64,000 nucleotides of DNA from Candidatus Neomarinimicrobiota bacterium (lineage in GTDB: Bacteria > Fidelibacterota > JAANXI01): NCBI GenBank assembly GCA_021734025.1, contig JAIPJS010000003.1, positions 1 to 64,000 of the forward strand, written 5' to 3'. Under the pieces are notes generated by a model that was not told the origin of the DNA, did no database searches, and saw only the letters and a program-made list of their open reading frames with translations. The translations under genes were made by a program, and so were the position numbers. Shown here in pieces: positions 53,313-63,000 of this stretch (positions are counted from its first letter, which is position 1; the number at the start of each line of letters is the position of its first letter).

Positions 53313-53765
53313 ATGGCACATTCGTATGCAGCCCTGTTTATCCATTATATTTTCAGCGCGAAAAACAGACAACACCTCATCACCCCGGACATCGAACCCA
53401 GAGTCTGGAAATACCTCGGTGGCATTGCCCGGGATAATGATATGAAATCGCTGGCCGCCGGTGGGACGTCCAATCATATTCACATGCTCGTGGAGCTCCC
53501 CCGGACAATGTTTGTGGCGAAAGGCATCCAGCTTATTAAAACCGGATCGTCCAATTGGATTTCGGAGACGTTTAAATCATTGAATGATTTCGAATGGCAA
53601 AGAGGGTACGGCGCGTTCACGGTGAGTGTTTCCCGCATTGAACCAACCATCGAATACATTAAAAATCAAAAAGAACACCATCGGCATCGCACGTTCAAAG
53701 AAGAATATTTATTGTTTCTGGATAAGCATGGGGTTGATTACGATAAACGGTACGTATTGGATTAA
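53313..53765 (+). CDS. tnpA: IS200/IS605-family HUH (Y1) transposase, REP-associated
   Basis: This encodes 150 residues. The Y1 transposase signature is complete. TSNHIHMLVELP carries the HUH metal site (His55, His57), WQRGYGAFTVS the central loop, and IEYIKNQKEHH the catalytic Tyr115. The family cuts and rejoins single-stranded DNA at small hairpins. The gene stands alone, without TnpB, between two copies of the composite repeat in the same orientation (53053-53276 and 53773-53950). Transposase-free copies occur four more times in the window. This is the genomic habit of REP-associated tyrosine transposases. GGAG precedes the ATG. Confidence 0.92.
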   Translation: MAHSYAALFIHYIFSAKNRQHLITPDIEPRVWKYLGGIARDNDMKSLAAGGTSNHIHMLVELPRTMFVAKGIQLIKTGSSNWISETFKSLNDFEWQRGYGAFTVSVSRIEPTIEYIKNQKEHHRHRTFKEEYLLFLDKHGVDYDKRYVLD

Positions 53766-53772
53766 TTGGCAG

Positions 53773-53950
53773 CCGTCCCTGCCGGGACTTGGGGTTGATT
53801 GCGACTCTGCACTCTTTTAAACAATGAACACTTGCCCTGGAAATTAATGGTGTCGTTTTCCGTCCCGGCAGGGACGGACTGCTTTTAGCCCCGGGCGTTA
53901 GCCCGGGGATTAGTGGATCATAAACCAGAAGTCCCGCCAGGGACGACTGG
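53773..53950 (+). repeat. RAYT-type composite repeat, copy D (right of the transposase)
   Basis: Same orientation as copy C but without the CCCACCAC and CGTCCCTTCGGGACT modules. It has CGTCCCTGCCGGGACT, the AAACAATGAAC spacer, CCGTCCCGGCAGGGACGG, CCCCGGGCGTTAGCCCGGGG and AGTCCCGCCAGGGACG. Confidence 0.85.
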
Positions 53951-54403
53951 CACCGGTGATATCTCAGACCATTTCCACTTAAACCGTAAATATCAGGGTA
54001 TTCTCAGGAGAATCTCAGGGGATCACCCTATAGATCTCTCTCCGTCACTCTAGTATTATTTTACCGACTCAATTGGAACACATTTATATCAGAGGAGAGA
54101 AAAAATTGGCGAGCAAATTTTTTTACTCAGCATTTGTTTAAAATATTGTGATGAAGCGTTGCAGAGGTATACGATAATTTAATCGGAATCATCGAAAACG
54201 GGGGAAACTAAACTACCTTTACACACAATTATTCTCCCCCAAAGTAACAGACCGTACCCCGCAACGTCTTCCCCTCTTCCCGGGTCTCCCCGCCCGGGAA
54301 GTTTTTTTTTGCCTTGAATAAAAGCATCTGAAAAAGAGACAATCTGTCATTACATTAATTTTTCCAATCTATCCTCTATTCTTTGAAAGGAAAGGATCTT
54401 TGC
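53951..54403. promoter_or_regulatory. Leader region of the four-gene signalling operon
   Basis: AT-rich. A GTATTCTCAGGAGAATCTCA inverted stretch lies near 53999-54020. GAGGAG (54092-54097) precedes an 11-codon TTG frame (54106-54141). A strong terminator (54276-54310) stands about 94 bp before the first gene. The terminator could end transposase transcripts or attenuate the operon. Confidence 0.45.
54276..54310 (+). terminator. Rho-independent terminator upstream of the signalling operon
   Basis: CTTCCCGGG and CCCGGGAAG pair perfectly around TCTCCCCG and are followed by T9. Confidence 0.9.
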
Positions 54404-54718
54404 ATGCAATTCAACGAAAAGGAAGATCACAGCATCACACTCGAGCAGGCCAGGCGATGGACAAAGAACTACAGAGAAACAGCTGGGAAAGATGCACCGC
54501 TTGGTGCGTTTTACGGTAAAGAAGCCGTATTGGAATTACTCATACAGGAGGAAGTCGTCGGATTTCGATATTATAACGCAATTAATGATGATGGCGATTC
54601 TGTTTTGGTATTAGTAGGCGTGAACAGTGACGGAGACGATGTGTATGAGGGCAACTTAATGGAACTTGGAGTGCCGTGTCCTCCGTACTGTTCCTCAGCC
54701 AATCCGTTAAACACGTGA
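54404..54718 (+). CDS. Small conserved-looking protein with C-terminal CPPYC motif, function unknown
   Basis: This encodes 104 residues from ATG 54404, behind AAAGGAAAGGA; the TTG at 54383 is rejected. It opens with a helical SITLEQARRWTKNYRE segment. It continues with FYGKEAVLELLIQEEVVGF, a strand-rich RYYNAINDDGDSVLVLVGVN, and ends VPCPPYCSSANPLNT. I know similar uncharacterised proteins from FCB bacteria by this pattern but no function. It has no signal peptide, so it is probably cytoplasmic. Its TGA shares a base with the ATG of the membrane protein (TGATG). Confidence 0.75.
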   Translation: MQFNEKEDHSITLEQARRWTKNYRETAGKDAPLGAFYGKEAVLELLIQEEVVGFRYYNAINDDGDSVLVLVGVNSDGDDVYEGNLMELGVPCPPYCSSANPLNT

Positions 54719-55350
54719 TGAGTGGGACCATACCGGTTTACATTTATATCTCTTCACTTTCGGCGTGGATACCTGCTGTTGTAGGTATTATCGCCTGGCG
54801 GAAATTATCTGACGATTTAAAAATATTTTTGATTTTGTTTCTAATAGCAGGGACTGTGGAGATCCTGAGCCTTGTACTGGCGAATTTAGGAGTACGCAAC
54901 CTATTGCTCGGGAACCTGTTTATCATGTTTGAGTTCAGTTTTTTTGTCTATGTCATTTCTATGTGGAAAACAGGACTCCGGCGAAAATTGCTCGTTGGAC
55001 TAATTCCGGTATTTTTAACGGTGTATGTGGTTTTACAGCTCATGTACTACTCATGGCAGGATATCAATCAACTCGGAAAATTACTCCAATTACTGATACT
55101 GATTATTGTAGCACTCTTTTCGCTTTATGAAGATGTTATTTTGTCGCTCCAAAGTGTCGTGCGGAATTACAAAACGTGGATTCTCCTCGGAATGCTCTTA
55201 TATTTTGGTGGGACAGCATTCAGCTTTTTGCTAGGTGAGGCAATGTTTGCCGGCGAAATGCCACACGGGTGGTTAGTTCACTCAATAATTAATACAATCG
55301 CAAACGTAAGCTACGGTGCAAGCTTTCTATGGGCGAGAGTGGAGAATTAA
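54718..55350 (+). CDS. Polytopic membrane protein, about seven helices, unknown
   Basis: This encodes 210 residues from ATG 54718. About seven hydrophobic segments alternate with short polar loops (YIYISSLSAWIPAVVGIIAW, IFLILFLIAGTVEILSLVLA, LQLLILIIVALFSLY, TWILLGMLLYFGGTAFSFLL). No transporter or receptor motif is recognised. Its 3' end overlaps the kinase by 22 bp. A sensory or accessory role for the kinase is inferred from this coupling. Confidence 0.7.
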   Translation: MSGTIPVYIYISSLSAWIPAVVGIIAWRKLSDDLKIFLILFLIAGTVEILSLVLANLGVRNLLLGNLFIMFEFSFFVYVISMWKTGLRRKLLVGLIPVFLTVYVVLQLMYYSWQDINQLGKLLQLLILIIVALFSLYEDVILSLQSVVRNYKTWILLGMLLYFGGTAFSFLLGEAMFAGEMPHGWLVHSIINTIANVSYGASFLWARVEN

Positions 55351-56498
55351 ATTGGATCGTACTGTTCGGAGGCACGCTCACAATCCTTTTGTTTATTGTG
55401 GCGATTTTGCTCCTCTCCTGGGCCAGTCACCGCCGGCTCCTGAAAGCGGAGGCGTTCACCCGGCAGATAATCGACAGAACATCGGCACTCATTGTTTTGA
55501 TTAATTCCACCGGCAACATTTCCAGTTTCAATAATGCGTTTGGAAGCCTGTTTAAATCGCAACTGTCGGATAATGACACGCAGAATTTTTTTAAGATTCT
55601 TCCCCTGGAGCAATCCAAAATTGACGCGATCCGGGGCGGGAATGAAGTCAACGTTGAAAGTTTTGTGGTAACGGGCGGTGAAGAAAACGTAGGGGACAGA
55701 ATCTATATCGACTGGATTTTCCGTCCGTTTCAGTTTGAGTTTGGCGATGAACAATTAATTCTGGCCACCGGGATTGATGTGACTCAGCGAACTCAGGCGG
55801 AAGAAAAGGTACGGTTACACCAGAAGCGATTAAAACAACTCTCCGCCCAATTGATTCACGCACACGAACAGGAACGGGAACGGATCGCACGGGAATTGCA
55901 CGATGAATTCGGACAAGCGTTGACCGCAATCCGGGTGAATTTAACCGAAATTGAATACGATATCCGCGAGAAGAAAGAAGAAAGCCTGGCCCACCGGATT
56001 CAGGACTCGAAGGCATTGATCGCCTCCAGCATCTCGAATATGCGGGATTTGGCACACGAACTCCGCCCGAGTATTATCGATGACATCGGGCTAGTAGCCG
56101 CCGTCCGGTCCTATGGAAATCAATTCGCGAACCGGTTAAATATCGGTTTCGATTTTAGAATAACCGGTCAGGAACGGAAACTGTCCCATGAGGAAGAGAT
56201 TGTCATTTACCGCATTGTCCAGGAGGCGTGTAATAACATCACAAAGCACGCAGAGGCTGCCAACGTATGGATTCACATAAGCTTTCAAGACTCCAGGGTG
56301 GATCTGACAATCCGGGATGATGGCAAAGGGTTCGAACCGTCCCGGATTGAATCGAACGGCGACATCCGGTGCGGCATCGGATTGCTGGGTATGGAGGAGC
56401 GCGTCTCGCACATCGGCGGGCAATTTCAGGTGGAATCCCAGGTTGGCAATGGAACAAAAATTCACGTCAGTATACCGGAAGGGGGGGGACATGAGTAA
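55329..56498 (+). CDS. NarL/DegS-type sensor histidine kinase
   Basis: This encodes 389 residues. One N-terminal membrane helix (VLFGGTLTILLFIVAILLL) has almost no extracytoplasmic part. A PAS-like domain (about 40-155) and a short coiled coil follow. The HisKA_3 domain has His191 in RIARELHDEFGQALTAIR. The HATPase has IVQEACNNITKHAEA and GKGFEPSRIE. Lacking a periplasmic sensor, it may sense through the coupled membrane protein or a cytoplasmic signal. A G8 tract at 56481-56488 lies just before its stop, which overlaps the regulator by 8 bp. Confidence 0.93.
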   Translation: MGESGELNWIVLFGGTLTILLFIVAILLLSWASHRRLLKAEAFTRQIIDRTSALIVLINSTGNISSFNNAFGSLFKSQLSDNDTQNFFKILPLEQSKIDAIRGGNEVNVESFVVTGGEENVGDRIYIDWIFRPFQFEFGDEQLILATGIDVTQRTQAEEKVRLHQKRLKQLSAQLIHAHEQERERIARELHDEFGQALTAIRVNLTEIEYDIREKKEESLAHRIQDSKALIASSISNMRDLAHELRPSIIDDIGLVAAVRSYGNQFANRLNIGFDFRITGQERKLSHEEEIVIYRIVQEACNNITKHAEAANVWIHISFQDSRVDLTIRDDGKGFEPSRIESNGDIRCGIGLLGMEERVSHIGGQFQVESQVGNGTKIHVSIPEGGGHE

Positions 56499-57141
56499 AA
56501 TCAGAGTGGTACTCGCGGACGACCATACTGTTGTGCGTGAAAGCATCCGTGATCTGCTGAATCGAACAAATAAATTTGAGGTGGTTGGCGAAGCGGCCAC
56601 CGGATCGGAAACCATTCAACTCGTGCAGGAAGTGGAGCCTGACGTAACCGTAGTAGATATCGGGATGCCTGAGCTAAACGGTATCGAAGCGACAAAACAG
56701 CTCCTCCGCCGGGATGAAGATATTAAAATCATTATCCTCTCGATGTATTCCAATGAAGAGTATATCTCGCAGGTCTTTAACTCCGGAGCACAAGGCTATA
56801 TTCTGAAGGATTCGGCGTCGGAAGAATTAATCGAAGCCATTCAAACCGTTCATACCGGGGGAAACTACATTACATCAAAACTCTCAACTCTCATCGTGAA
56901 TGAATACATCAAGCCAAAAAAGAAGGCATATGATCCGCTTGATGAACTGACCGAGAGGGAACGCGAGGTCTTGCAACTCATCGGCGAGGGACACACCAAC
57001 CAACAGATTGCCGAAAAACTGTTTATCAGCGTCAAAACCGTGGAAACCCACCGGACGAACCTCTCTAACAAGCTGGACATCCACAATAAGTCCGAGTTGA
57101 TTCGATATGCGGTGAAGAGAGGTATCGTCACGATTCAGTAA
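56491..57141 (+). CDS. LuxR/NarL-family response regulator
   Basis: This encodes 216 residues from ATG 56491. The receiver domain has ADDHTV acidic residues at the start, the phospho-acceptor Asp56 in VTVVDIGMPELNG, and the Lys in YILKDSASEE. The C-terminal LuxR helix-turn-helix is complete (LTEREREVLQLIGEGHTNQQ, then LFISVKTVETHRTNL). It is the cognate partner of the upstream kinase and would act as a dimeric transcription factor. The next genes are the glycosidases, a plausible but untested target. Confidence 0.95.
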   Translation: MSKIRVVLADDHTVVRESIRDLLNRTNKFEVVGEAATGSETIQLVQEVEPDVTVVDIGMPELNGIEATKQLLRRDEDIKIIILSMYSNEEYISQVFNSGAQGYILKDSASEELIEAIQTVHTGGNYITSKLSTLIVNEYIKPKKKAYDPLDELTEREREVLQLIGEGHTNQQIAEKLFISVKTVETHRTNLSNKLDIHNKSELIRYAVKRGIVTIQ

Positions 57142-57285
57142 ATCGAATTTGTACTGTTGTTCCCCCAAGTATGCCATGCGGGGAAAACCATCCCGCCTTA
57201 CTAATTGATTCTCGTCCTCCCCCGGAGTAAATTTACACATCCAACCGTAATTTCCCGATTGTCATGCACAACGGATAACTGACCA

Positions 57286-57305
57286 ATGCCTGACCGGCAT
57301 TTTTT
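57286..57305 (+). terminator. Short hairpin terminator after the signalling operon
   Basis: ATGCC and GGCAT flank TGACC and are followed by TTTTT. It is short but well placed between the regulator and the GH51 gene. Confidence 0.55.
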
Positions 57306-57379
57306 CTATATCAAGATACACTATTTCCCTAAACCATTCCGTGGAGTCAGCCGCTGAAAGCACCGAAAGGAATTGTACA

Positions 57380-59458
57380 ATGATCCGTTTATCCGTCCCG
57401 AAAAAATTGACTATGGTCGTCTTGTGTTTCGTAATCGGCACAGGGATACCGGCACAGGACTCACCGGAAATGACGGCAACTGTCCAGATTTCCGAAACCG
57501 GGGAGCCAATCCATCCGTACGTCTACGGTATGTTTACTGAACTACTGGGCAATATCTTCGAACACGGCCTCTGGGCGGAGATGCTGAGCGATCGAAAGTT
57601 CTTTTATCCGGTGGATACGACGACAACACTTACCCCGGTGAATACCCGGCGCAACCAGAATCGATGGCGTCCGATTGGCGGGCCAACCATTGTAGAGATG
57701 GACAGCACGAATTCCTATGTCGGCGAACATACGCCGATGCTACCGCTCTCCGAAACTCAACCCCGCGGCATACAGCAATCAGGATTAACCCTTGCCAAAG
57801 ATATGGGATATACCGGCCGGATTGTCCTCGCCGGTGATCCGTCTGCCACGGTGAATGTAAGCCTGGTCTGGGGGCTTAATCCGGAAGAACGGGAAACCGT
57901 GACAATTCGTTCGGTGACCGATGACTATTTGAAATATCCGCTCTCATTCACAGCAGGGACTGATACGGAAAACGGCATTCTTGAAGTAACTGCAACTGGA
58001 ACCGGGAAGTTGTACGTCGGCGCCGTTTCGCTCATGCGGGCGGATAATATCCAGGGCTTTCGATCCGACATCGTCGAACTATTGCGGGAACTCGACTCCG
58101 GGATTTACCGCTGGCCCGGCGGGAACATGCTGGCGGGATACAACTGGCGCGACGGCGTCGGCGATATCGATAAGCGCCCGCCACGATACGATTATGCCTG
58201 GAATGCGGTTGAGTCCAACGATGTGGGAACTGAGGAGTTCTTGGTGCTCTGTGATCTGCTGGGTATAGATCCGTATCTCGTAGTCAACATTGGATTCGGC
58301 GATGAACAGACCGCGGCTGACTGGGTGGAATACGTAAACGGATCTCCGGAATCGCCGATGGGACGCCTCCGCGCGATGAACGGTCATCCGGAGCCGTATG
58401 AAGTGAAATGGTGGGGGATCGGTAATGAAATGTACGGAGAGTGGCAATTAGGCCATATGTCCATCGAGCACTACATCCTGAAACACAATTTGTTTGCCGA
58501 GGCCATGCTGGATGTTGATCCATCCATCAAACTGATTGGCTGCGGGGCGAATCCGTTCGAGACAAGCACCACTGCCAGACATCACAGAAAGCCCCTGCCG
58601 GACAGCCTGCCGTATGAGTTTGGATCGCGGCAGGACTGGTCCGGGAAACTCCTGGATGGCGCATCGCACAACATGGATTTTCTGGCGGAGCACCTCTATC
58701 CTGTAACGGACCAGGCATTCGATGCAGACTCACAGAAATTCGTCCCCGTGAATGATCCCGTGGTTGATCAGGTGCGCCGGGTGCCGAACCGGGTGAAGGC
58801 GATAGCGGAATCCTGGGAGCATTACGTGGAGGCGATGCCGCAGCTAAAGGAGAGCAGCATCACCTTTGCCGTGGATGAATGGACCGGCGGCGGCTGGGGC
58901 AGCGGCTTCGTCAGAACGTTATGTGCTGCAGAAGGATTACACGAAATGTTTCGGCATTCTGATATCATCACCATGGGAGGGTACACCGCCGTAACGTCTA
59001 ACGTCCGCTGGACGCCCACCGATGCCACCTATACTTCAATCGGACTATTATTCAAACTCTATCGTCACCATTTCGGGACGATACCGGTGCAAATCACCGG
59101 AAATTCTCCTCAACATCACGTGAAAGGCACCATTGGCGTCGATCTTCCGGCGGAAACGTCCGGAAGCGATACCTACCCGCTGGATGTGGTCGCAGCGCTC
59201 ACAGAAAATGGCGACACAGTGACGGTTGCCATAACAAATCCAACAGAATCCGTGCAGGAAATATCCCTGGAATTTGATGGCAGCAGATTACGCAATAATA
59301 CAAAGCAATACCAAATCGCTGTGCCGGAATTGCAGACACGAAATGTTCCCGGTGAAGAACCGGCCATCATGATCGAGGAGACGGACATCGGTCGTATGCC
59401 GGGTACCATCGAGGTTGCGCCATGGAGCATTACGTTGTACGAAATTGGATTACGATAG
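57380..59458 (+). CDS. GH51 alpha-L-arabinofuranosidase, secreted
   Basis: This encodes 692 residues from ATG 57380, behind AAAGGA. A signal peptide (LTMVVLCFVIGTGIPA, cut near IPAQD) is followed by IHPYVYGMFTELLGNIFEHG, the family opening. The acid/base Glu350 lies in WWGIGNEMYGEW and the nucleophile Glu500 in FAVDEWTGGGW. A beta-sandwich forms the C-terminus. The family removes arabinofuranosyl side chains from arabinoxylan and arabinan. It is longer than intracellular GH51 (about 500 residues) because of extra N- and C-terminal beta domains. Final location (periplasm or surface) is not decided by the sequence. Confidence 0.92.
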   Translation: MIRLSVPKKLTMVVLCFVIGTGIPAQDSPEMTATVQISETGEPIHPYVYGMFTELLGNIFEHGLWAEMLSDRKFFYPVDTTTTLTPVNTRRNQNRWRPIGGPTIVEMDSTNSYVGEHTPMLPLSETQPRGIQQSGLTLAKDMGYTGRIVLAGDPSATVNVSLVWGLNPEERETVTIRSVTDDYLKYPLSFTAGTDTENGILEVTATGTGKLYVGAVSLMRADNIQGFRSDIVELLRELDSGIYRWPGGNMLAGYNWRDGVGDIDKRPPRYDYAWNAVESNDVGTEEFLVLCDLLGIDPYLVVNIGFGDEQTAADWVEYVNGSPESPMGRLRAMNGHPEPYEVKWWGIGNEMYGEWQLGHMSIEHYILKHNLFAEAMLDVDPSIKLIGCGANPFETSTTARHHRKPLPDSLPYEFGSRQDWSGKLLDGASHNMDFLAEHLYPVTDQAFDADSQKFVPVNDPVVDQVRRVPNRVKAIAESWEHYVEAMPQLKESSITFAVDEWTGGGWGSGFVRTLCAAEGLHEMFRHSDIITMGGYTAVTSNVRWTPTDATYTSIGLLFKLYRHHFGTIPVQITGNSPQHHVKGTIGVDLPAETSGSDTYPLDVVAALTENGDTVTVAITNPTESVQEISLEFDGSRLRNNTKQYQIAVPELQTRNVPGEEPAIMIEETDIGRMPGTIEVAPWSITLYEIGLR

Positions 59459-59480
59459 AAGGGCATATCCTGATTTCAGC

Positions 59481-59980
59481 CGTCCCTGGCGGGACTATGG
59501 GTTGATTTCGGCGCTGGAACCCACCACTGACGTGGTGGGTTGAAGGCAGCCGTCCCTTCGGGACTAAACCGAGGAGTATGGGATTTTCATCCCACAAAAA
59601 TTGGTGCTTTACGGCCAATCGTCCCTGGTGGGACTTGGGTTTGATTTATGTTCGGCAACCCACTAGCGTGGTGGGCTGAAGGCAGCCGTCCCTTCGGGAC
59701 TAAACCGAGGAGTATGGGATTTTCATCCCACAAAAATTGGTGCTTTACGGTCAATAGTCCCTGGCGGGACTATGGGTTGATTTCGGCGCTGGAACCCACC
59801 ACTGACGTGGTGGGTTGAAGGCATTCGTCCCTTCGGGACTCCCTCAAACAATGACCACTTGCACTGGAAATTTATGGTGTCGTTTTCCGTCCCGGCAGGG
59901 ACGGACTGCTTTCAGCCCCGGGCGTTAGCCCGGGGAATAATGGCACCATTACCAAGGGAGTCCCGCCAGGGACGACTGAA
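59481..59980 (+). repeat. RAYT-type composite repeat, copy E, with threefold tandem front part
   Basis: The block CGTCCCTGGCGGGACT / CCCACCAC ... GTGGTGGG / CGTCCCTTCGGGACT occurs three times at a spacing of 139 and 136 bp (starts about 59481, 59620, 59756). The first two are joined by a near-identical spacer containing TGGGATTTTCATCCCA. The third runs into the CAAACAATGACC spacer and the last three modules. It fills the gap between GH51 and GH3. Confidence 0.85.
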
Positions 59981-60094
59981 TATGCCTGATAATTTTCCCG
60001 GGACACCACACATTGAATCTCACCATCCATATTGCCTATATTTACAACAATTATCACCCTTCCAATTTGAATCAAAAATCGCGGGGAGCCCACC

Positions 60095-63000
60095 ATGAAT
60101 TTCGAATTCCGCTTTTCTTCCGTCTGTCTGCTGGTAACGATTATACTGATTTCACCTGATCTGTGGAGTGCCGATCGCGACACCTATTACGATTACTGGG
60201 ATCAATCTCAAATCCATGAGACGTGGATCGATATGAACGGCAACGGGACCATGGAACCGTACGAAAATCCGGAATTATCTACGGAAAAGCGAATAACCGA
60301 TCTGGTATCGCGTATGACGCTGGAGGAAAAAACGGAGCAGCTGCAGAACTCAGCACCGGAAAACCACAGGTTGGGTATCCCGGATTACCAATGGTGGCTG
60401 GAGGGACTCCACGGCGTCACCGGCGGGGACTGGAGTATGCCGGGCGTCGGCACGGTGTTTCCCCAGACCATGGGAATAGCAGCTTCATTCAATACTGACC
60501 TGGCCAGCGATGTTTATGCCGCTGTCAGCACCGAGGCGCGGGCAAAGTACCATCATGAAGGCAGCCCGGGGCTTAATTTTTATTCGCCGGGAGTGATGGG
60601 CGTCATGCGTGATGCCCGCTGGCAGCGGACGGAGGAATCGTTCGGCGAAGATCCGTATCTCATCTCGAAAATCGGGGTGGCTACCTTTCGGGCGTTCCAG
60701 GGAGAAGACGAGGATGTCAAATACCGCAAGGCAGAAGCCACGGCCAAGCACTTTGTAGCGAACCGCGGCCCGTTCGGACGGGATCATCCATATACGGATA
60801 AGAAGGGGCCCATCTCCGAGCGTCTGCTCCGGGAAATTAGTTTGCTTCCATACGAGGCGGCTATCCAGGAAGGAAACGTTGGCGAGATTATGGCCTCGTA
60901 CAGCCGGCGTCCCACCGGACTGTCACCAGCAATGGTACCGGCCAGCTTCAGCAAGCCGCTACTGACCGGTGTCCTCCGGGAAGAGCTGGTATTTACAGGA
61001 CACATTACATCGGATTGCGGTGCAATCGCGGAATCGATGGGACTGTTTAATTCGCCAGAGATGACAAACACGCGTCCCGGTGCCGCCGCAGCCGCGGTCA
61101 TCGCCGGGATAGACGTGAACTGCGGAAGTATGCTGGGCTCCGGCTTGCTTATCGAAGCCGTGGAACTCGGCTTAATCGAGGAGTCCGTTATCGACGCGAC
61201 AGTCAGCAGGCTTTTCAGGTCGCGTTATAATCTGGGTCTGTTCGACCCGACGCAGATGAATCCGTATACCGAGATCTCTGCCGATACTATCGGTTCCGAA
61301 ACGCATACCAGGATTGCACTCCGGGCAGCCAGGGAATCTATGGTATTACTTAAAAATGAAGGTGATTTGCTCCCGTTGAGCGAAGATGTTTCATCAATAG
61401 CGGTAATCGGGCCGTCGGCGGATGTGGCAGAGTTCGGCGGATACAGTGGCAGAGCGCCGTATCAGATATCTCCGCTGGAAGGAATACGCAAATTCGCTGG
61501 TGATAAAGTTGAAGTAAACGCCGATGCTGCCGGGATGTTACACGGCGTAAGCCAAGCCAGGGAGGCCGCAAGTGGGAGTGAGGTCGCTATCGTTGTTGTC
61601 GGTCCGCCGGAAGAAGGAGAGAACGCCACCCGCCCGAATCTTGCTGTCCCCGAATCGCACCTGAAAATATTGCGGGCCGTCCATGAAACGGGCGCTCCCA
61701 CGATAGCCGTACTGATTAACGGAAGCCCGTTTGCCAGCGACTGGCTGAAGGAGAACGTGCCGGCTATCCTGGAAGCGTGGTATCCCGGCATGGAGGGCGG
61801 CACCGCTATCGCCGAAGTCCTGTTTGGTGAGTATAATCCAGGTGGGAAACTACCCATCACCTTTTCCCGTCCGGGGAAGGAACCGCTGTATTATAATCAC
61901 AAAGGCGAAATCACCTATGACGAATCCACCTATCTCTGGCCGTTCGGATACGGGCTGAGTTACACTGATTTTGCATACAGCAACCTGCAGGTAACTCCCG
62001 CAGAGTCCCGTCACGGAGACGTGACGGTGAGTGTGACGGTCGAGAATACCGGCGACCGCTCCGGAGATGCCGTAGTCCAGATGTATCTCAGGGATGTGGA
62101 AGCCAGTGTCGACCGACCGGTGAAGGAGTTGAAGGGATTCGACCGCATTTCGTTGGCACCGGGCGAGAGCCAGCAAGTGAAGTTCCAAATTACTCCAAAG
62201 ATGCTCAGCCTCTACGATCGGGCTCTGAACAGGGTTGTGGAATCGGGTGAATTTGAGGTAATGATCGGAAAATCGTCACAGGATATCGTCCTTGAGAAAA
62301 CTTTTACCGTCCGGCAAGATTCGGTGATTACGCGAGGCCCGTCACTCGAATATGCGGATCTGCAACTTTCCAAAGAGGAAATTCTGGCTAACGAGCCGCT
62401 GTTCGTGGAGGCAACCCTTCAAAACACCGGAGAAATGACCGGATGGGATGAGACCGTTGTGATGCTCGATGGGGAAGATTACGCCTCTGCGATGTTTGGT
62501 ATCGGTCCGAATCAGGATGAGAAGGTGAGTCTGCAAATACAGCTCTATGAACCGGGAGAGCACAAGATCTCGCTGGGGGGATTACCGGCAAAAACGGTGA
62601 CGGTCTCTGTGCGGGAACCGGTATTCCGTTTCGACAGCCTGAATGTCACCTCTGATGTGCGATTTGGCGAACCGGTCGATGCGAGCGCGACGATATGGAA
62701 CATGGGCAGCCGTGAGGGAGATCTCACTGCCAACCTATTTGTCGATGGGATGTTGGCGGAATCAAAAACTTTATCGGTGACACCTGGTTCCGGCGGTGGG
62801 AAGTCGACAGTTAGTTTTCGGCATCAGTTCGAGGAACCCGGAACGCATCAGATAGGTATCGGGAATCTCGCCCCGCAACCGCTGTTGGTATGGACGCAAT
62901 TATCTGAACTCGCCGGTTACAAACCGGTAAAGCCGGCATTCCTGAATTCCAGTGGAAAATTCGGGAATTCCATCTCGGTTGGAAGTGATGAATATATTCA

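Noticed and set aside
59481-59980. Tandem direct repeats resembling a CRISPR array
   Set aside because: The period is about 137 bp, the repeated part is itself palindromic modules, the spacers are nearly identical, and no cas gene is present.
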